From: Chitinophagaceae bacterium
Lineage (GTDB): Bacteria > Bacteroidota > Bacteroidia > Chitinophagales > Chitinophagaceae
Direction of reading: 5' to 3'
Assembly: GCA_016713085.1 (NCBI GenBank)
Contig: JADJPV010000006.1
Location: 248,001 to 312,000, forward strand
DNA length: 64,000 bases
Position numbers and translations under genes: made by a program. Positions 39,329 through 48,495 of the stretch are shown here, piece after piece. How positions within the stretch are numbered: the stretch's first letter is position 1; each line of letters starts with the position of its first letter. Under the pieces are notes generated by a model, which did no database searches, had not been told where the DNA came from, and worked only from the letters and a program-made list of their open reading frames with translations.

Positions 39329-41020
39329 TTAAAAATAAATCATCGTGCCATTTGGCTGGAATCTTGGCAATACCTGATTATCATCAATTGGTATAAAGTG
39401 AATCATATCCAGGTTATTATTATTCTGTGTACCTACTAATGGTGTAATCCTGATAATCTGCTGTTGAGTAGTTGTAAACTCAATTACCCCTACCTGTCTT
39501 GAAGCCCACAGATTACTTGTATTTTCAGTATACCGCTTCCATCCAATTGCTTCCAGTTCTGCATCAGTACCGGCAGGGCGTGTTTCTGTAAAATTCATAG
39601 TACGCTGCATTAATACTCCGTTTACTTCTACCTGGCAAAGCATATTTGAGCTGCTGGATTGCTTTTGTTGTCTGTAACAAACCCACACCTTATACTTTCC
39701 TTTAATAATGGGAGGGGTTCTCATTTCCCACCATACCGGTCTTGCCGGCAAACCCATAGGCAGCATATTTACATCACTGTTATAACCATAATTTGTAATA
39801 GAACTTGCTGCAGAATAGAGGTATGATAATGTGTTTGTACCTGCTAAAGAGCCCCAGCCCCAATAATGATCTTTAATTGGATTATCTGCCTGAGTTGGTC
39901 TGCCGAAATTATAATTGGCTTTTTTGTAATACGCAGGCAGTTTCATAATTTCCGTAAACGAAGAAACATCCCAGTAAAGCGGAGCAGGTTTTCTAAACTT
40001 TACCATAAAATGTGCAGCAGCGTCATGCCATACACCATTTGTTGCAGCGAGGTCGCTATTTGCCCTGTTTAATGTTATTCCCTGTTCAAGAACACCGTTA
40101 AACACATCCTGATTTAAAACTACTTCCTGGTTAATTAATTTCACACTAATTACTTCCTGCGGCAGTAATGTTTCGTGTGTTGAAACAGTAATAATATCAC
40201 CTAAAAATTTAAGCCCTTGTGATATGTGATAAGCCACATACATATGTAAACTGTCGTTGGTATTGGCAGGGTTTCCTGTTTGAGAGTATTTTGTTTTTAA
40301 TGCAGCATAGGTTGCAAAGCCACTATCAGCAAGTGCCTGGTTGCTTTCGGCAAAGACTGTTACCCATTTTTTAGATGTGTCTGCATCAACTGTATTCAAC
40401 TTTACAAAGAACCCGGTTTCTTTCATTGCCTGAACAAAAATGGAATACTCTGGTTTTTCTTCCAGCTGCTGAGCAATTGTTTTAGTGGCAGGAAGCAGCA
40501 CATTATCGATGATATGAATAATCCCGTTTCCTACCCTGATATTTGATTCCAGAACAGATGCCTGGCGGTTGATAACGTAGCTGGAAACTCCATTCTTGTT
40601 ATTTACAGAAGTAACAAGATACTGACCATACATAGTTATTACCGGCAGTTTTCCATCAGTAAACGAATTGGTGTAAACCGTATCCTCCAGCAGGTGAAGA
40701 CGTACCATATCCTTTAGTACATTCATATCTGCAGCATCAACTGAAGCGGCTCCAATTTTTTGCAGATAGGTTGTTACACCAGCATTGGTTGGAGCAAAAA
40801 GCGTATATGCGCCATAAGCATTCAGATAGGCAGAGTTTCCTGTTCTGTCAAGAATTTGTTTGAACAAAGAAAAAGAATCAATCCTTTTATCGAGGTAACC
40901 AACCATATTTACGTCGTCGGTAGTTGATTCATCAATTTTCAGTTTTTTGCAACCGGGAATAAAAACTAATGCCATGATTAGTGTAATCAGCCCTGATATG
41001 ATAAACAGATTTTTTTTCAT
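39329..41020 (-). CDS. FAS1 domain lipoprotein
   Basis: 563 aa, lipobox VFIPGC-KK. Two FAS1 modules: about 40-185 (YTLFAPTNAGVTTYL, GIIHIIDNVLLPA) and about 190-350 (FVQAMKETGFFVKLN, WVTVFAESNQALADSG). The remainder (about 350-563) is a beta-rich domain with YKVWVCYRQQKQSSSSN and MIHFIPIDDN, resembling a carbohydrate-binding sandwich. Same arrangement as the next gene, so the two arose by duplication. It lies 12 bp after SusD in the operon. Confidence 0.82.
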   Translation of the reverse strand: MKKNLFIISGLITLIMALVFIPGCKKLKIDESTTDDVNMVGYLDKRIDSFSLFKQILDRTGNSAYLNAYGAYTLFAPTNAGVTTYLQKIGAASVDAADMNVLKDMVRLHLLEDTVYTNSFTDGKLPVITMYGQYLVTSVNNKNGVSSYVINRQASVLESNIRVGNGIIHIIDNVLLPATKTIAQQLEEKPEYSIFVQAMKETGFFVKLNTVDADTSKKWVTVFAESNQALADSGFATYAALKTKYSQTGNPANTNDSLHMYVAYHISQGLKFLGDIITVSTHETLLPQEVISVKLINQEVVLNQDVFNGVLEQGITLNRANSDLAATNGVWHDAAAHFMVKFRKPAPLYWDVSSFTEIMKLPAYYKKANYNFGRPTQADNPIKDHYWGWGSLAGTNTLSYLYSAASSITNYGYNSDVNMLPMGLPARPVWWEMRTPPIIKGKYKVWVCYRQQKQSSSSNMLCQVEVNGVLMQRTMNFTETRPAGTDAELEAIGWKRYTENTSNLWASRQVGVIEFTTTQQQIIRITPLVGTQNNNNLDMIHFIPIDDNQVLPRFQPNGTMIYF

Positions 41021-41032
41021 GTGCTGTTTTTA

Positions 41033-42577
41033 TTATTTGTAAAAAGGATTTTGTACTAAAAGCTTATTTGTTTGCAGTTCATATAAGTAAATGGGCAGAT
41101 AATGACTGTTCAAATCTTTCATTTTAGCCTGTGCCGATTGCTGCATATTTGAGGGTACGCTGATCGATACCATATTCAATAATAAATTCAACCGCTCATA
41201 ATTTTTTCTTTTGGCATTTCTCAGCACATCGTACCAGCGCTTGCCTTCAAAACAAAACTCTCTTGCTCTTTCCTGCAGAATAAAATCCTGGATCATATTC
41301 TTATCAGTTGCTGATGGGCTCAGATCCGTAGCATCTAATGCATTCGCTCTTTTGCGGATGGCGTATACAATATCCAATGCGTCCTGCCCCTGTCCCAGTT
41401 CATTCAGTGCTTCTGCTTTTATCATCATGATATCTGCATAGCGGTAAAAAAACCAATGTGCAAAACTCTGATCAACAGTACGGAGACCTGTGGAATTGGC
41501 GCCAACATATTTCCATACAGTTGAAGTAGCCGCTCTTACAGAAGCTCCATCTCCACGTATGTCATAATTTTGATCATTTGTAAAATCTACTGTAAATACT
41601 CTGTCCATTAAATCGGCAACAGCAGTCCATCTTCTTGAACTTACGCTGGAAGAAAAGATACCGAAGTATGGATTCAAACGCTGAACACTGTATTGCAGTT
41701 CAAAAATGCCCTCATTTGAATTCCCGTTGAAGTAAAGTGTATTGAACCAGTTATCATTGTAATCATACACAGGAGGGTTAACGGATGCACCTTTGATTAA
41801 TCCAAACTTACCTGAGTTAATTATTTTATTGCATTCTGCAACCGACTCAGTATATTTTTCCATCCACAGGTAAACATCTGCAAGGATTGCATTAATAGTG
41901 TAAACAGTAACCCTTCCTTTATCTGAAGCTGCATCACCATAGGTTGTTACCGCTTTGGATTCTGCCAGTTTCAAATCACTGACGATCTGTTCGAGAATTT
42001 TTGCCTGGGTTGATTTGGCAATCGGGTTAATATTTTCGTCGCTCAGAGTTGCATCTAATTTCAAAGGCACATCACCAAATGTTCTTGTCAGATAGAAGTA
42101 CATCAATGCTCTGACTGTTAATGCTTCACTGAGATAATTGTCTAACTGCGCCTGGGTAAATGTGTTATCATTTGTAAGTACCTCCGGTGCTTTTTCAATA
42201 ACTGTATTGCAGAAATTAATGGTTCTGTAAAAAGGTTTCCAGTTTGCATTTACATTGGTAGCCTGTATGTTTACATTCACCAGTGCAATATCATCTGCAC
42301 TGCTTGCAGTTGCTGTTGCAATATTATCGGCCCTGCTTTCTCCCCATACAAAAAGCAATTCTGCTAAAGATGGAACATACGTTGGCTGAGAATATGAACC
42401 TGATGAATACTCCATCATGGAAGAATAAATTCCTATAACAGAAGCTTTTACCTGTTCCTTAGTTTTCCAGAATTCTTCCTTCACAATTCCATCCTGGGGT
42501 TTCAGATCAAGCCATTTTTTACATCCTGCAAATGCAAGTGTAAAAGCAATTAATAATGTGTATCGTATAACTCTCAT
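41033..42577 (-). CDS. SusD/RagB-type glycan-binding lipoprotein
   Basis: 514 aa, lipobox LAFAGC followed by KKWLDLKPQDGIV. SusD helices EALTVRALMYFYLTRTFGDVPL, a TPR-like repeat (VYLWMEKYTESVAECNKI), MMIKAEALNELGQGQDALD and the C-terminal RAREFCFEGKRWYDVLR are all diagnostic. Surface-exposed partner of the SusC encoded 18 bp upstream. It is followed by two FAS1 lipoproteins, an unusual gene order. Confidence 0.92.
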   Translation of the reverse strand: MRVIRYTLLIAFTLAFAGCKKWLDLKPQDGIVKEEFWKTKEQVKASVIGIYSSMMEYSSGSYSQPTYVPSLAELLFVWGESRADNIATATASSADDIALVNVNIQATNVNANWKPFYRTINFCNTVIEKAPEVLTNDNTFTQAQLDNYLSEALTVRALMYFYLTRTFGDVPLKLDATLSDENINPIAKSTQAKILEQIVSDLKLAESKAVTTYGDAASDKGRVTVYTINAILADVYLWMEKYTESVAECNKIINSGKFGLIKGASVNPPVYDYNDNWFNTLYFNGNSNEGIFELQYSVQRLNPYFGIFSSSVSSRRWTAVADLMDRVFTVDFTNDQNYDIRGDGASVRAATSTVWKYVGANSTGLRTVDQSFAHWFFYRYADIMMIKAEALNELGQGQDALDIVYAIRKRANALDATDLSPSATDKNMIQDFILQERAREFCFEGKRWYDVLRNAKRKNYERLNLLLNMVSISVPSNMQQSAQAKMKDLNSHYLPIYLYELQTNKLLVQNPFYK

Positions 42578-42595
42578 TGTTACGCTTATTTATAA

Positions 42596-44965
42596 TTAAA
42601 ATCCTACTTGAATTCCCAATGTGATCGTTCTTGCCGGAGGTGTCATTGTGTTATCATACGACACCCTGAACGGATCTGATCCCCTGAGTGTTACTTCAGG
42701 ATCCTGTCCCAGGTAATTTGTAAATGTGAACAGGTTTTCAGCGGTTATGTAAGCACTGAGTGATTTCATTTTCAATTTGGTTACTACTTTTTTGTCAACG
42801 TTGTAACGGGCCGTAATTGTTCTGAACCTTATATAAGAAGCATCCTCTACATACCTGTCACTGCCCAAATAGTTAAAACCACCTGCAATTAATGCCCTTG
42901 GCATATCTGTTACATCACCTTCTTTTTTCCATCTGCTTAAAACAGCTGTGCTCTGATTGTCGAAACCAATCATATTGGTGCTGCCCATCTTTGTACCATT
43001 GATTACATCATATCCATAACGGAAACTGAAAAACGTTGAAATCTTTAAATTCTTCCAGGTAAGTGAGGGACCAAAACCACCTGACAACTTCGGGTTACTG
43101 TTGCCGAGGTAAACTACATCCATATAATTAATATTACCATCGTGGTTAATATCTTCATACATCGCATCACCGGGCTGGAACGTATAATCAGTTCCGGGAT
43201 AATTAAAGCGCATATAGATAATCTGTCCGTTTGGACCAACAATTGGCTTACCATCAGATCCTGATGCAATGGTTGCATCTTTATCTTTATAAACACCTTT
43301 AAATTTATACCCGTAAAAAGAACCAAACGGATTATCAACCTGCAGCAGGCGGAGGTACTCTCCATTCTTTGTTACATCGCCCTTACTGTTTGGATAGAAT
43401 TCAGAAATTTCACGAATGATATTCTGGTTGGCAGAAATATTGAAATCAAACCCGATCGTTACATTTTTTGTTTTATAAGGTTGTGTCCACACGGCAATTT
43501 CCCATCCCTGGTTATCCATTGTACCCACATTCATGAAGATGGAGTTATAACCTGTAGAAGAAGGAATCTGTAAGCCATCAAAGAATAGATCTTTGGTTCT
43601 GTTTCTGTAAACCTCCGCATCAATACGCAGTCTTGAACTGAACATGGCAAGGTTTCCACCTACGTTTAATCCTCTCAATGTTTGCCAACGCAGATTTTTT
43701 AATTCCATATTTGATGGATAAATACCGGCTTCACCGAGGTAAGAATAATCATACGTGGTATACCTGTTGTAAAACAGGTAATCATAACGTGGTACCTCAC
43801 CTGCAATACCATAACTGGCTCTTAAACTCAGATCGCCAATCTGTTTCACATCTTTTAAGAATGCTTCATCAGAAACTCTCCATCTTAAAGAAACAGACGG
43901 GAATGTACCATACCTGTAATTAGGGCCAAATCTTGAATTACCATCGGCTCTTAAACCAACGTTAATGATGTATTTATCTTTATAACCATACTGCACACCA
44001 ACATTCGCACCCATAGAACGTGTTTGAGAAACTCCTGAAACTGCCCTTAATTCTGAATTCTGCGTACGGGATGCAACAGATGGATCTACCAGTAAAGAAG
44101 ATGGAGTATTGGAAGTCATTACTTCCTGGTAAATAGCTTTGTATTCATTTGTCTGGAAACTTAAATAAGTTTGCAGGTCATGGTTTTCATTTTTAAACTG
44201 AGGCTGATACACCAGGTTGGTTTTTGTTCCCACACTGAAGGCATCAACATCACCATCATAAGCCCTGTTTACAACAGTTTCAGTATTTGGTCTTCCGGTT
44301 GCAATTTGCGGAAGGAAGCTCTTACTTTTTGTATTATTAATATCGAACTGAATATCAAAAGTTGCTTTTAATACTTTTTTGATGATGTCATAATCTAACT
44401 GGAATCTTGGAATTACCCGGTCACCCAGTACATCATATTTTGCTTTGGCTGCCATTGCTACCGGATTGTAAATCCTGCTGTACTGCCCCTGCACATTTGA
44501 AGCGGGTGAAAAATAATTTGTTGTAAGATTTCCGAGTTCATCATACTCAAATGCACTCATGTTGGGCATTTTAATATAGGCCATGCCACGAATCGTCTGT
44601 TCACTGCTGGATGAACTTGAACCCAGGTAATTTCTTGCCTGGTCGTAATGCGTATAGGCAAAACTTGTAAAGAACTTAATTTTTTCAGATACGTTATAAT
44701 CCAGATTGATACGTGTGTTAAAGCGTTGCAGATCTGTTCCGATGGTAATACCTCTCTGATCAAAAAATCCAACAGAAGCAAAGTATTTTGCTTTCTCTCC
44801 ACCACCGCTCAAACTTACAGTGTGATCCTGCAGATAGCCTGTTCTTGAAATAGCATCAATCCAGTTGGTATTGTTGCTGTAGTTATGATACCAGTAAGGA
44901 TCATTGGGGTCGTAGTTAAACTCACGGTTGATGGTAGTATTTAAAGTAGTTCCTATCCTGTTCAT
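42596..44965 (-). CDS. SusC transporter, barrel part (frame-split)
   Basis: C-terminal 789 aa of the SusC protein started at 45867. It covers most of the outer-membrane barrel: YASIRFRTITARYN-type strands, a HDGNINYMDVVYLG extracellular segment typical of SusC, and the last strand ARTITLGIQVGF ending in Phe, as outer-membrane proteins require. The frame is open further upstream than the listed Met, to the A4 run 45085-45088 where it separates from the plug part. Confidence 0.88.
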   Translation of the reverse strand: MNRIGTTLNTTINREFNYDPNDPYWYHNYSNNTNWIDAISRTGYLQDHTVSLSGGGEKAKYFASVGFFDQRGITIGTDLQRFNTRINLDYNVSEKIKFFTSFAYTHYDQARNYLGSSSSSSEQTIRGMAYIKMPNMSAFEYDELGNLTTNYFSPASNVQGQYSRIYNPVAMAAKAKYDVLGDRVIPRFQLDYDIIKKVLKATFDIQFDINNTKSKSFLPQIATGRPNTETVVNRAYDGDVDAFSVGTKTNLVYQPQFKNENHDLQTYLSFQTNEYKAIYQEVMTSNTPSSLLVDPSVASRTQNSELRAVSGVSQTRSMGANVGVQYGYKDKYIINVGLRADGNSRFGPNYRYGTFPSVSLRWRVSDEAFLKDVKQIGDLSLRASYGIAGEVPRYDYLFYNRYTTYDYSYLGEAGIYPSNMELKNLRWQTLRGLNVGGNLAMFSSRLRIDAEVYRNRTKDLFFDGLQIPSSTGYNSIFMNVGTMDNQGWEIAVWTQPYKTKNVTIGFDFNISANQNIIREISEFYPNSKGDVTKNGEYLRLLQVDNPFGSFYGYKFKGVYKDKDATIASGSDGKPIVGPNGQIIYMRFNYPGTDYTFQPGDAMYEDINHDGNINYMDVVYLGNSNPKLSGGFGPSLTWKNLKISTFFSFRYGYDVINGTKMGSTNMIGFDNQSTAVLSRWKKEGDVTDMPRALIAGGFNYLGSDRYVEDASYIRFRTITARYNVDKKVVTKLKMKSLSAYITAENLFTFTNYLGQDPEVTLRGSDPFRVSYDNTMTPPARTITLGIQVGF

Positions 44966-45003
44966 AAATGCTTCCGGTATTAATGTAGAATACTGATCGC
45001 CGT

Positions 45004-45867
45004 TTAATAATGGAATTGCTCTTGGAACAAGTGAAACAGAGCCTTTGAATGAATAGGTAATAGATGGTTTACCGATGCTTCCTCTTTTGTTGTTATAACC
45101 AGTACACCGTTGGCAGCTTTAGCACCCCAGATGGCAGTGGCAGCAGCATCTTTTAATACAGTAATATCTTTAATATCAGCAGGTGATATATTTAACAGCT
45201 GTGCATATCCCTGTTCATCGGCAGTACCAAAGTTAAAATCACTTGGAATTTCTGTTTCATACGGCATACCATCCAGTACAATCATTGGAATACCTGTAGA
45301 GTTGATGGATGATACTCCCCTGATACGGATATTCATGGCCGCACCGGGATCACCACTGTTGGCTGTAATATCAACACCGGCTAAGCGCCCCTGCAAAGCC
45401 TGATCAATACTTGGCGCCTGCATTTCCTCCAGTTCTCTTCCACTGATTTTTGATACAGCAGTTGTAAGATTTTTTTCAGGAACATTAATCATCCCGTTCG
45501 ACGAGGATGGCCGTGCAATGATCACCACTTCACCCAGATCAGACGAAAGATCATCGATACTGAAATTAATGACTGTGCGGCTGTTGATCCTTTGTGTAAT
45601 TGATTTATACCCGATACTGGATACAGAAATCCGGTTTTTGGGGTTTACTCTCTTTAAGATAAAATTTCCTTCAATATCGCTGAGTGTACCATTTACAATA
45701 CGGTTATCGGCATCCATTTCAGATACTGAAACACCCTGAACAGCTTTACCGTCTTTATCTGTAATTTTTCCTTTTACAACAATCTGTGCTGAAGCTGAAA
45801 GCCCAACAATTGTAAAGAATGCTGTAACGGAAAATAGCATCAGTAATTTATTCCACATACGTTGCAT
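45004..45867 (-). CDS. SusC transporter, N-terminal and plug part (frame-split)
   Basis: Signal peptide, carboxypeptidase-regulatory-like domain (VVKGKITDKDGKAVQGVSV), then the plug: LQGRLAGVDITANSGDPGAA, IRIRGVSSIN and ITVLKDAAATAIWGAKAANG. After ITTK the frame is wrong; one A added at 45085-45088 gives TTKRGSIGKPSITYSFKGS and joins the barrel part, making about 1090 aa. It follows a FAS1 lipoprotein gene by 15 bp. Confidence 0.87.
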   Translation of the reverse strand: MQRMWNKLLMLFSVTAFFTIVGLSASAQIVVKGKITDKDGKAVQGVSVSEMDADNRIVNGTLSDIEGNFILKRVNPKNRISVSSIGYKSITQRINSRTVINFSIDDLSSDLGEVVIIARPSSSNGMINVPEKNLTTAVSKISGRELEEMQAPSIDQALQGRLAGVDITANSGDPGAAMNIRIRGVSSINSTGIPMIVLDGMPYETEIPSDFNFGTADEQGYAQLLNISPADIKDITVLKDAAATAIWGAKAANGVLVITTKEEASVNHLLPIHSKALFHLFQEQFHY

Positions 45868-45882
45868 TGTTTGGGTGAATAT

Positions 45883-48099
45883 TTAATTATTTTTTAAATA
45901 GTTATCTATCAGGTGAATGGTACACCTTGTGCTTAAATTATTACTTGAAGTTGTAATTACATTGGCAGTTCTGCTGAGCATATCATTCAGTGTAATAATA
46001 TTCGGCACAGTGTTATTCACAAAAATGGTTGAAGGATCGCCATTGGAGAATTTGAATAATGTTTCAAATGTTCCGCTTTCCTGTCCGTCTGTTGCAATAT
46101 TTCGCTTATTGAGAATATGATAGAAAATGAAATTATTTACTTTCTCTCTATCTGCCGGCAGTGTTGGTGTAAAGTTAGGTATCATATTAGGCGCTGTACC
46201 TGTTCCAGGCAGCAGCCCGGCATTTACAGCAGCGACAATTGCTGCATTATCCGGTATTAAAAACGTGTAAAAAGAACCTGAAGCAACCTGCTGTATTTCG
46301 CCGGTGGTTTTATTATAAATAGCAGAGTTAAACATGTATTGTTTAAAATTATAAAAAGGAGAAGCAGATGTAAGTGCCAATGCTTCAATATGTTTTCCAA
46401 TTGTTTTTTCGCTAAACTGCAGCAGTTTGTCAATGTAATAAACAGTACCGTTTTTAGCTGTTTTTTTATCGGTAACATTCGCTACAGTTGCTGCATCGAG
46501 ATTACCCGCAGCAATTACCTGGTTAGTGCCATACTTAACAAATTCGCCTGATGTTGTTAAAGCAACACCCGGTGCTGATAAATCTGTAATATCTCTTCCC
46601 GGAACAACATGCATATTTAAAATACGCTGTAATCTTACCAGTGCAGATGAACCTGTTAATACAGTTCCCCCGCCGGGTGGTGTATAGCGCCATTGCTCAT
46701 TGATTACATTGCTTACTGTTGGATCGGCAGTAAAACCGGCTGCATTAAAAGCAGCATTACTTACAAGGAACAATGTATACTTCTGATTAATATTAGACAC
46801 CTGGAATTTCAAATCGAGATTCATCAGGCTGGTCATGATTGAGTAATCGGGATCGAGATATGCCTTACCATACACACTGCTGAATACGTTTGCATCCTGC
46901 ACTTTGTTAGTACCGTAAAAGATACCGTTACTCAGTACTTTTTTATCAACGATATCTGTTGAGTTGTTAAATCTTGCTTCTTCACCCACTGCATTATAGG
47001 TTGAAGAAAACTTGGTAGGCCATACGGCAGTTCTCCACATGTGTGCATTTACAAAATCATAAATTACATTGATAGGTAGTTGATCCACACTGCTGTAGTG
47101 CTCCAGCAGAACTGTATTGATATAATTGGTTAAGGCTGTATTATCAGGTACAAACATGGTGTAAGTATCAGCCTGTCCGTCGTTATCCTGCAGTTTTAAA
47201 AAGTTTTCGTTATTGGGTGAAAAAGCCAGACTTGAGTTATACACTTTTGTGAAAATATCAACGGAAGTACCGTGGATATTTTTATAGTTGTTTGTAACAG
47301 TTGCATTCAGTACATACTGTACCAGGAATTTATCGAGCAGCTTTTTAAATTCACTGTAGTTTGGATTTGATCCGATATACTGATCAATACTTGGTAAAGA
47401 AGTAATGACTTTGTTTACAATATGTATCACCCCGTTTTCTGCGGCAATATCTTTTTCCACCACCTGTGCATCAACAACATTAAACCCGGTATAAACTGTG
47501 TTTGGATAAAAATAGTTATAGTCTGCAGCAGTAAGTGATTTGCCGGTCATATAACCGGTTTCAAAAATGGGGATGTGTTTATTATTATTGTCAGCATCTA
47601 CATAAAAGAAGGTCCCGCTGTTATTTCTGTTGGATGCGATTGCTTTAATGGAAGCCCCTGCAAGGTTTTTATCATCATATACACCCGTATAATTGGCTGT
47701 TCTTCTTTTAAACGCTGTATTTTCAATCCAGCCGGTATTACTTTGGAAATCAGAAATACGTTCCTGCTTAAATGCATTGTAAACAAGAGAATACGTTACA
47801 ATTTTACGACAGGCTGCAGAATCAAGTGCATCAACACCACTCAGGCTGTTCTGTGTAAAATATACAGTAAACGCTGAGTCATGGGGCGCAAACAAGGTCC
47901 AGTAACCTGCAGACGACAGAGTTACTTTATAACCCGCCTTATCAATTACTTTAAGAAAAGTGGTAAACTTACCTTTTGCCTGCAATTGCTGATAAATAGG
48001 ATCGGCCAGGGTACTTGGGCGCTCATAGTACTCATCGAATTTCTTATTACAGGAAAAGAGGATGGCAGTTACAGCAAGTAAAAGAAGAATCTGTTTCAT
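45883..48099 (-). CDS. Large FAS1 domain lipoprotein, first gene of the FAS1-SusCD operon
   Basis: 738 aa, lipobox AILFSC followed by NKKFDEYY. It holds about four FAS1 modules (roughly 35-235, 240-400, 410-565, 575-735), recognisable by repeated pairs such as WTLFAPHDSAF/GVIHIVNKVITS, YTMFVPDNTAL/GIFYGTNKV, YTLFLVSNAAF/GTVYYIDKLL and YTFLIPDNAAI/CTIHLIDNYL. It would form an elongated surface protein, perhaps a scaffold or glycan binder for the two SusCD pairs in the same operon. Promoter site B lies 245 bp upstream; a short ORF occupies the leader. Confidence 0.85.
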   Translation of the reverse strand: MKQILLLLAVTAILFSCNKKFDEYYERPSTLADPIYQQLQAKGKFTTFLKVIDKAGYKVTLSSAGYWTLFAPHDSAFTVYFTQNSLSGVDALDSAACRKIVTYSLVYNAFKQERISDFQSNTGWIENTAFKRRTANYTGVYDDKNLAGASIKAIASNRNNSGTFFYVDADNNNKHIPIFETGYMTGKSLTAADYNYFYPNTVYTGFNVVDAQVVEKDIAAENGVIHIVNKVITSLPSIDQYIGSNPNYSEFKKLLDKFLVQYVLNATVTNNYKNIHGTSVDIFTKVYNSSLAFSPNNENFLKLQDNDGQADTYTMFVPDNTALTNYINTVLLEHYSSVDQLPINVIYDFVNAHMWRTAVWPTKFSSTYNAVGEEARFNNSTDIVDKKVLSNGIFYGTNKVQDANVFSSVYGKAYLDPDYSIMTSLMNLDLKFQVSNINQKYTLFLVSNAAFNAAGFTADPTVSNVINEQWRYTPPGGGTVLTGSSALVRLQRILNMHVVPGRDITDLSAPGVALTTSGEFVKYGTNQVIAAGNLDAATVANVTDKKTAKNGTVYYIDKLLQFSEKTIGKHIEALALTSASPFYNFKQYMFNSAIYNKTTGEIQQVASGSFYTFLIPDNAAIVAAVNAGLLPGTGTAPNMIPNFTPTLPADREKVNNFIFYHILNKRNIATDGQESGTFETLFKFSNGDPSTIFVNNTVPNIITLNDMLSRTANVITTSSNNLSTRCTIHLIDNYLKNN

Positions 48100-48106
48100 A
48101 CGTTTG

Positions 48107-48265
48107 TTAATTTCTCTGCAGATCGTTTAAAATATCTTTTGTTGAATAGTTTATTGACAACCGGGTACAACCAGTATATAAATGAGCAGAATAGACAATA
48201 AATAAGTAGAAAGAAAGGAGCGTAATACTCAGTAAAAGCAGTGGAAACGTAGATAAATGGGTCAT
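48107..48265 (-). CDS. Candidate small leader ORF (52 aa), or relic of a gene 5' end
   Basis: The ATG follows AGATTGCTGCTGTAT, nearly the same leader found before the first genes at sites A, C and E. The predicted product is one hydrophobic, signal-peptide-like stretch (LLLLSITLLSFYLFIVYSA) and stops 7 bp before the FAS1 gene. It may be a real small membrane peptide, or what remains of a SusC start after rearrangement. No family recognised. An upstream in-frame Met at 48328 makes it 73 aa. Confidence 0.3.
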   Translation of the reverse strand: MTHLSTFPLLLLSITLLSFYLFIVYSAHLYTGCTRLSINYSTKDILNDLQRN

Positions 48266-48343
48266 ATACAGCAGCAATCTTTCAGTTAAGCAATCAAAAT
48301 CAATTCCGGGGTCTGAATCAATCGTCATTTTAATTCAGAAATC

Positions 48344-48412
48344 TAAATTAGTGTTAAACCTACACGTTACTATCCTGTTCTATCCTGAAAGACAATAGAT
48401 TTTACGCAAACG
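48344..48412 (-). promoter_or_regulatory. Shared promoter module, site B (FAS1-SusCD operon)
   Basis: In transcription direction: CGTTTGCG, 17 bp, TCAGGAT, 3 bp, ACAGGAT (48378-48372), exactly 21 bp, TAATTTA box (48350-48344). The whole block aligns closely with site A, including the TTGCG part. It lies after the SusD terminator and drives the seven-gene FAS1 operon. Confidence 0.7.
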
Positions 48413-48435
48413 ATGCCGGGTACTGTATTTATTTT

Positions 48436-48473
48436 AAAAAAAGAGAAAGGCTGTCATTATAGACAGCCTTTTT
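48436..48473 (-). terminator. Intrinsic terminator after SusD
   Basis: Perfect 10-bp stem AAAGGCTGTC/GACAGCCTTT with a 6-nt loop, followed on the minus strand by CTC and seven Ts. It ends the SusCD unit 53966-48496. Confidence 0.82.
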
Positions 48474-48495
48474 AGAAAATATGTGGAACTGAAGA

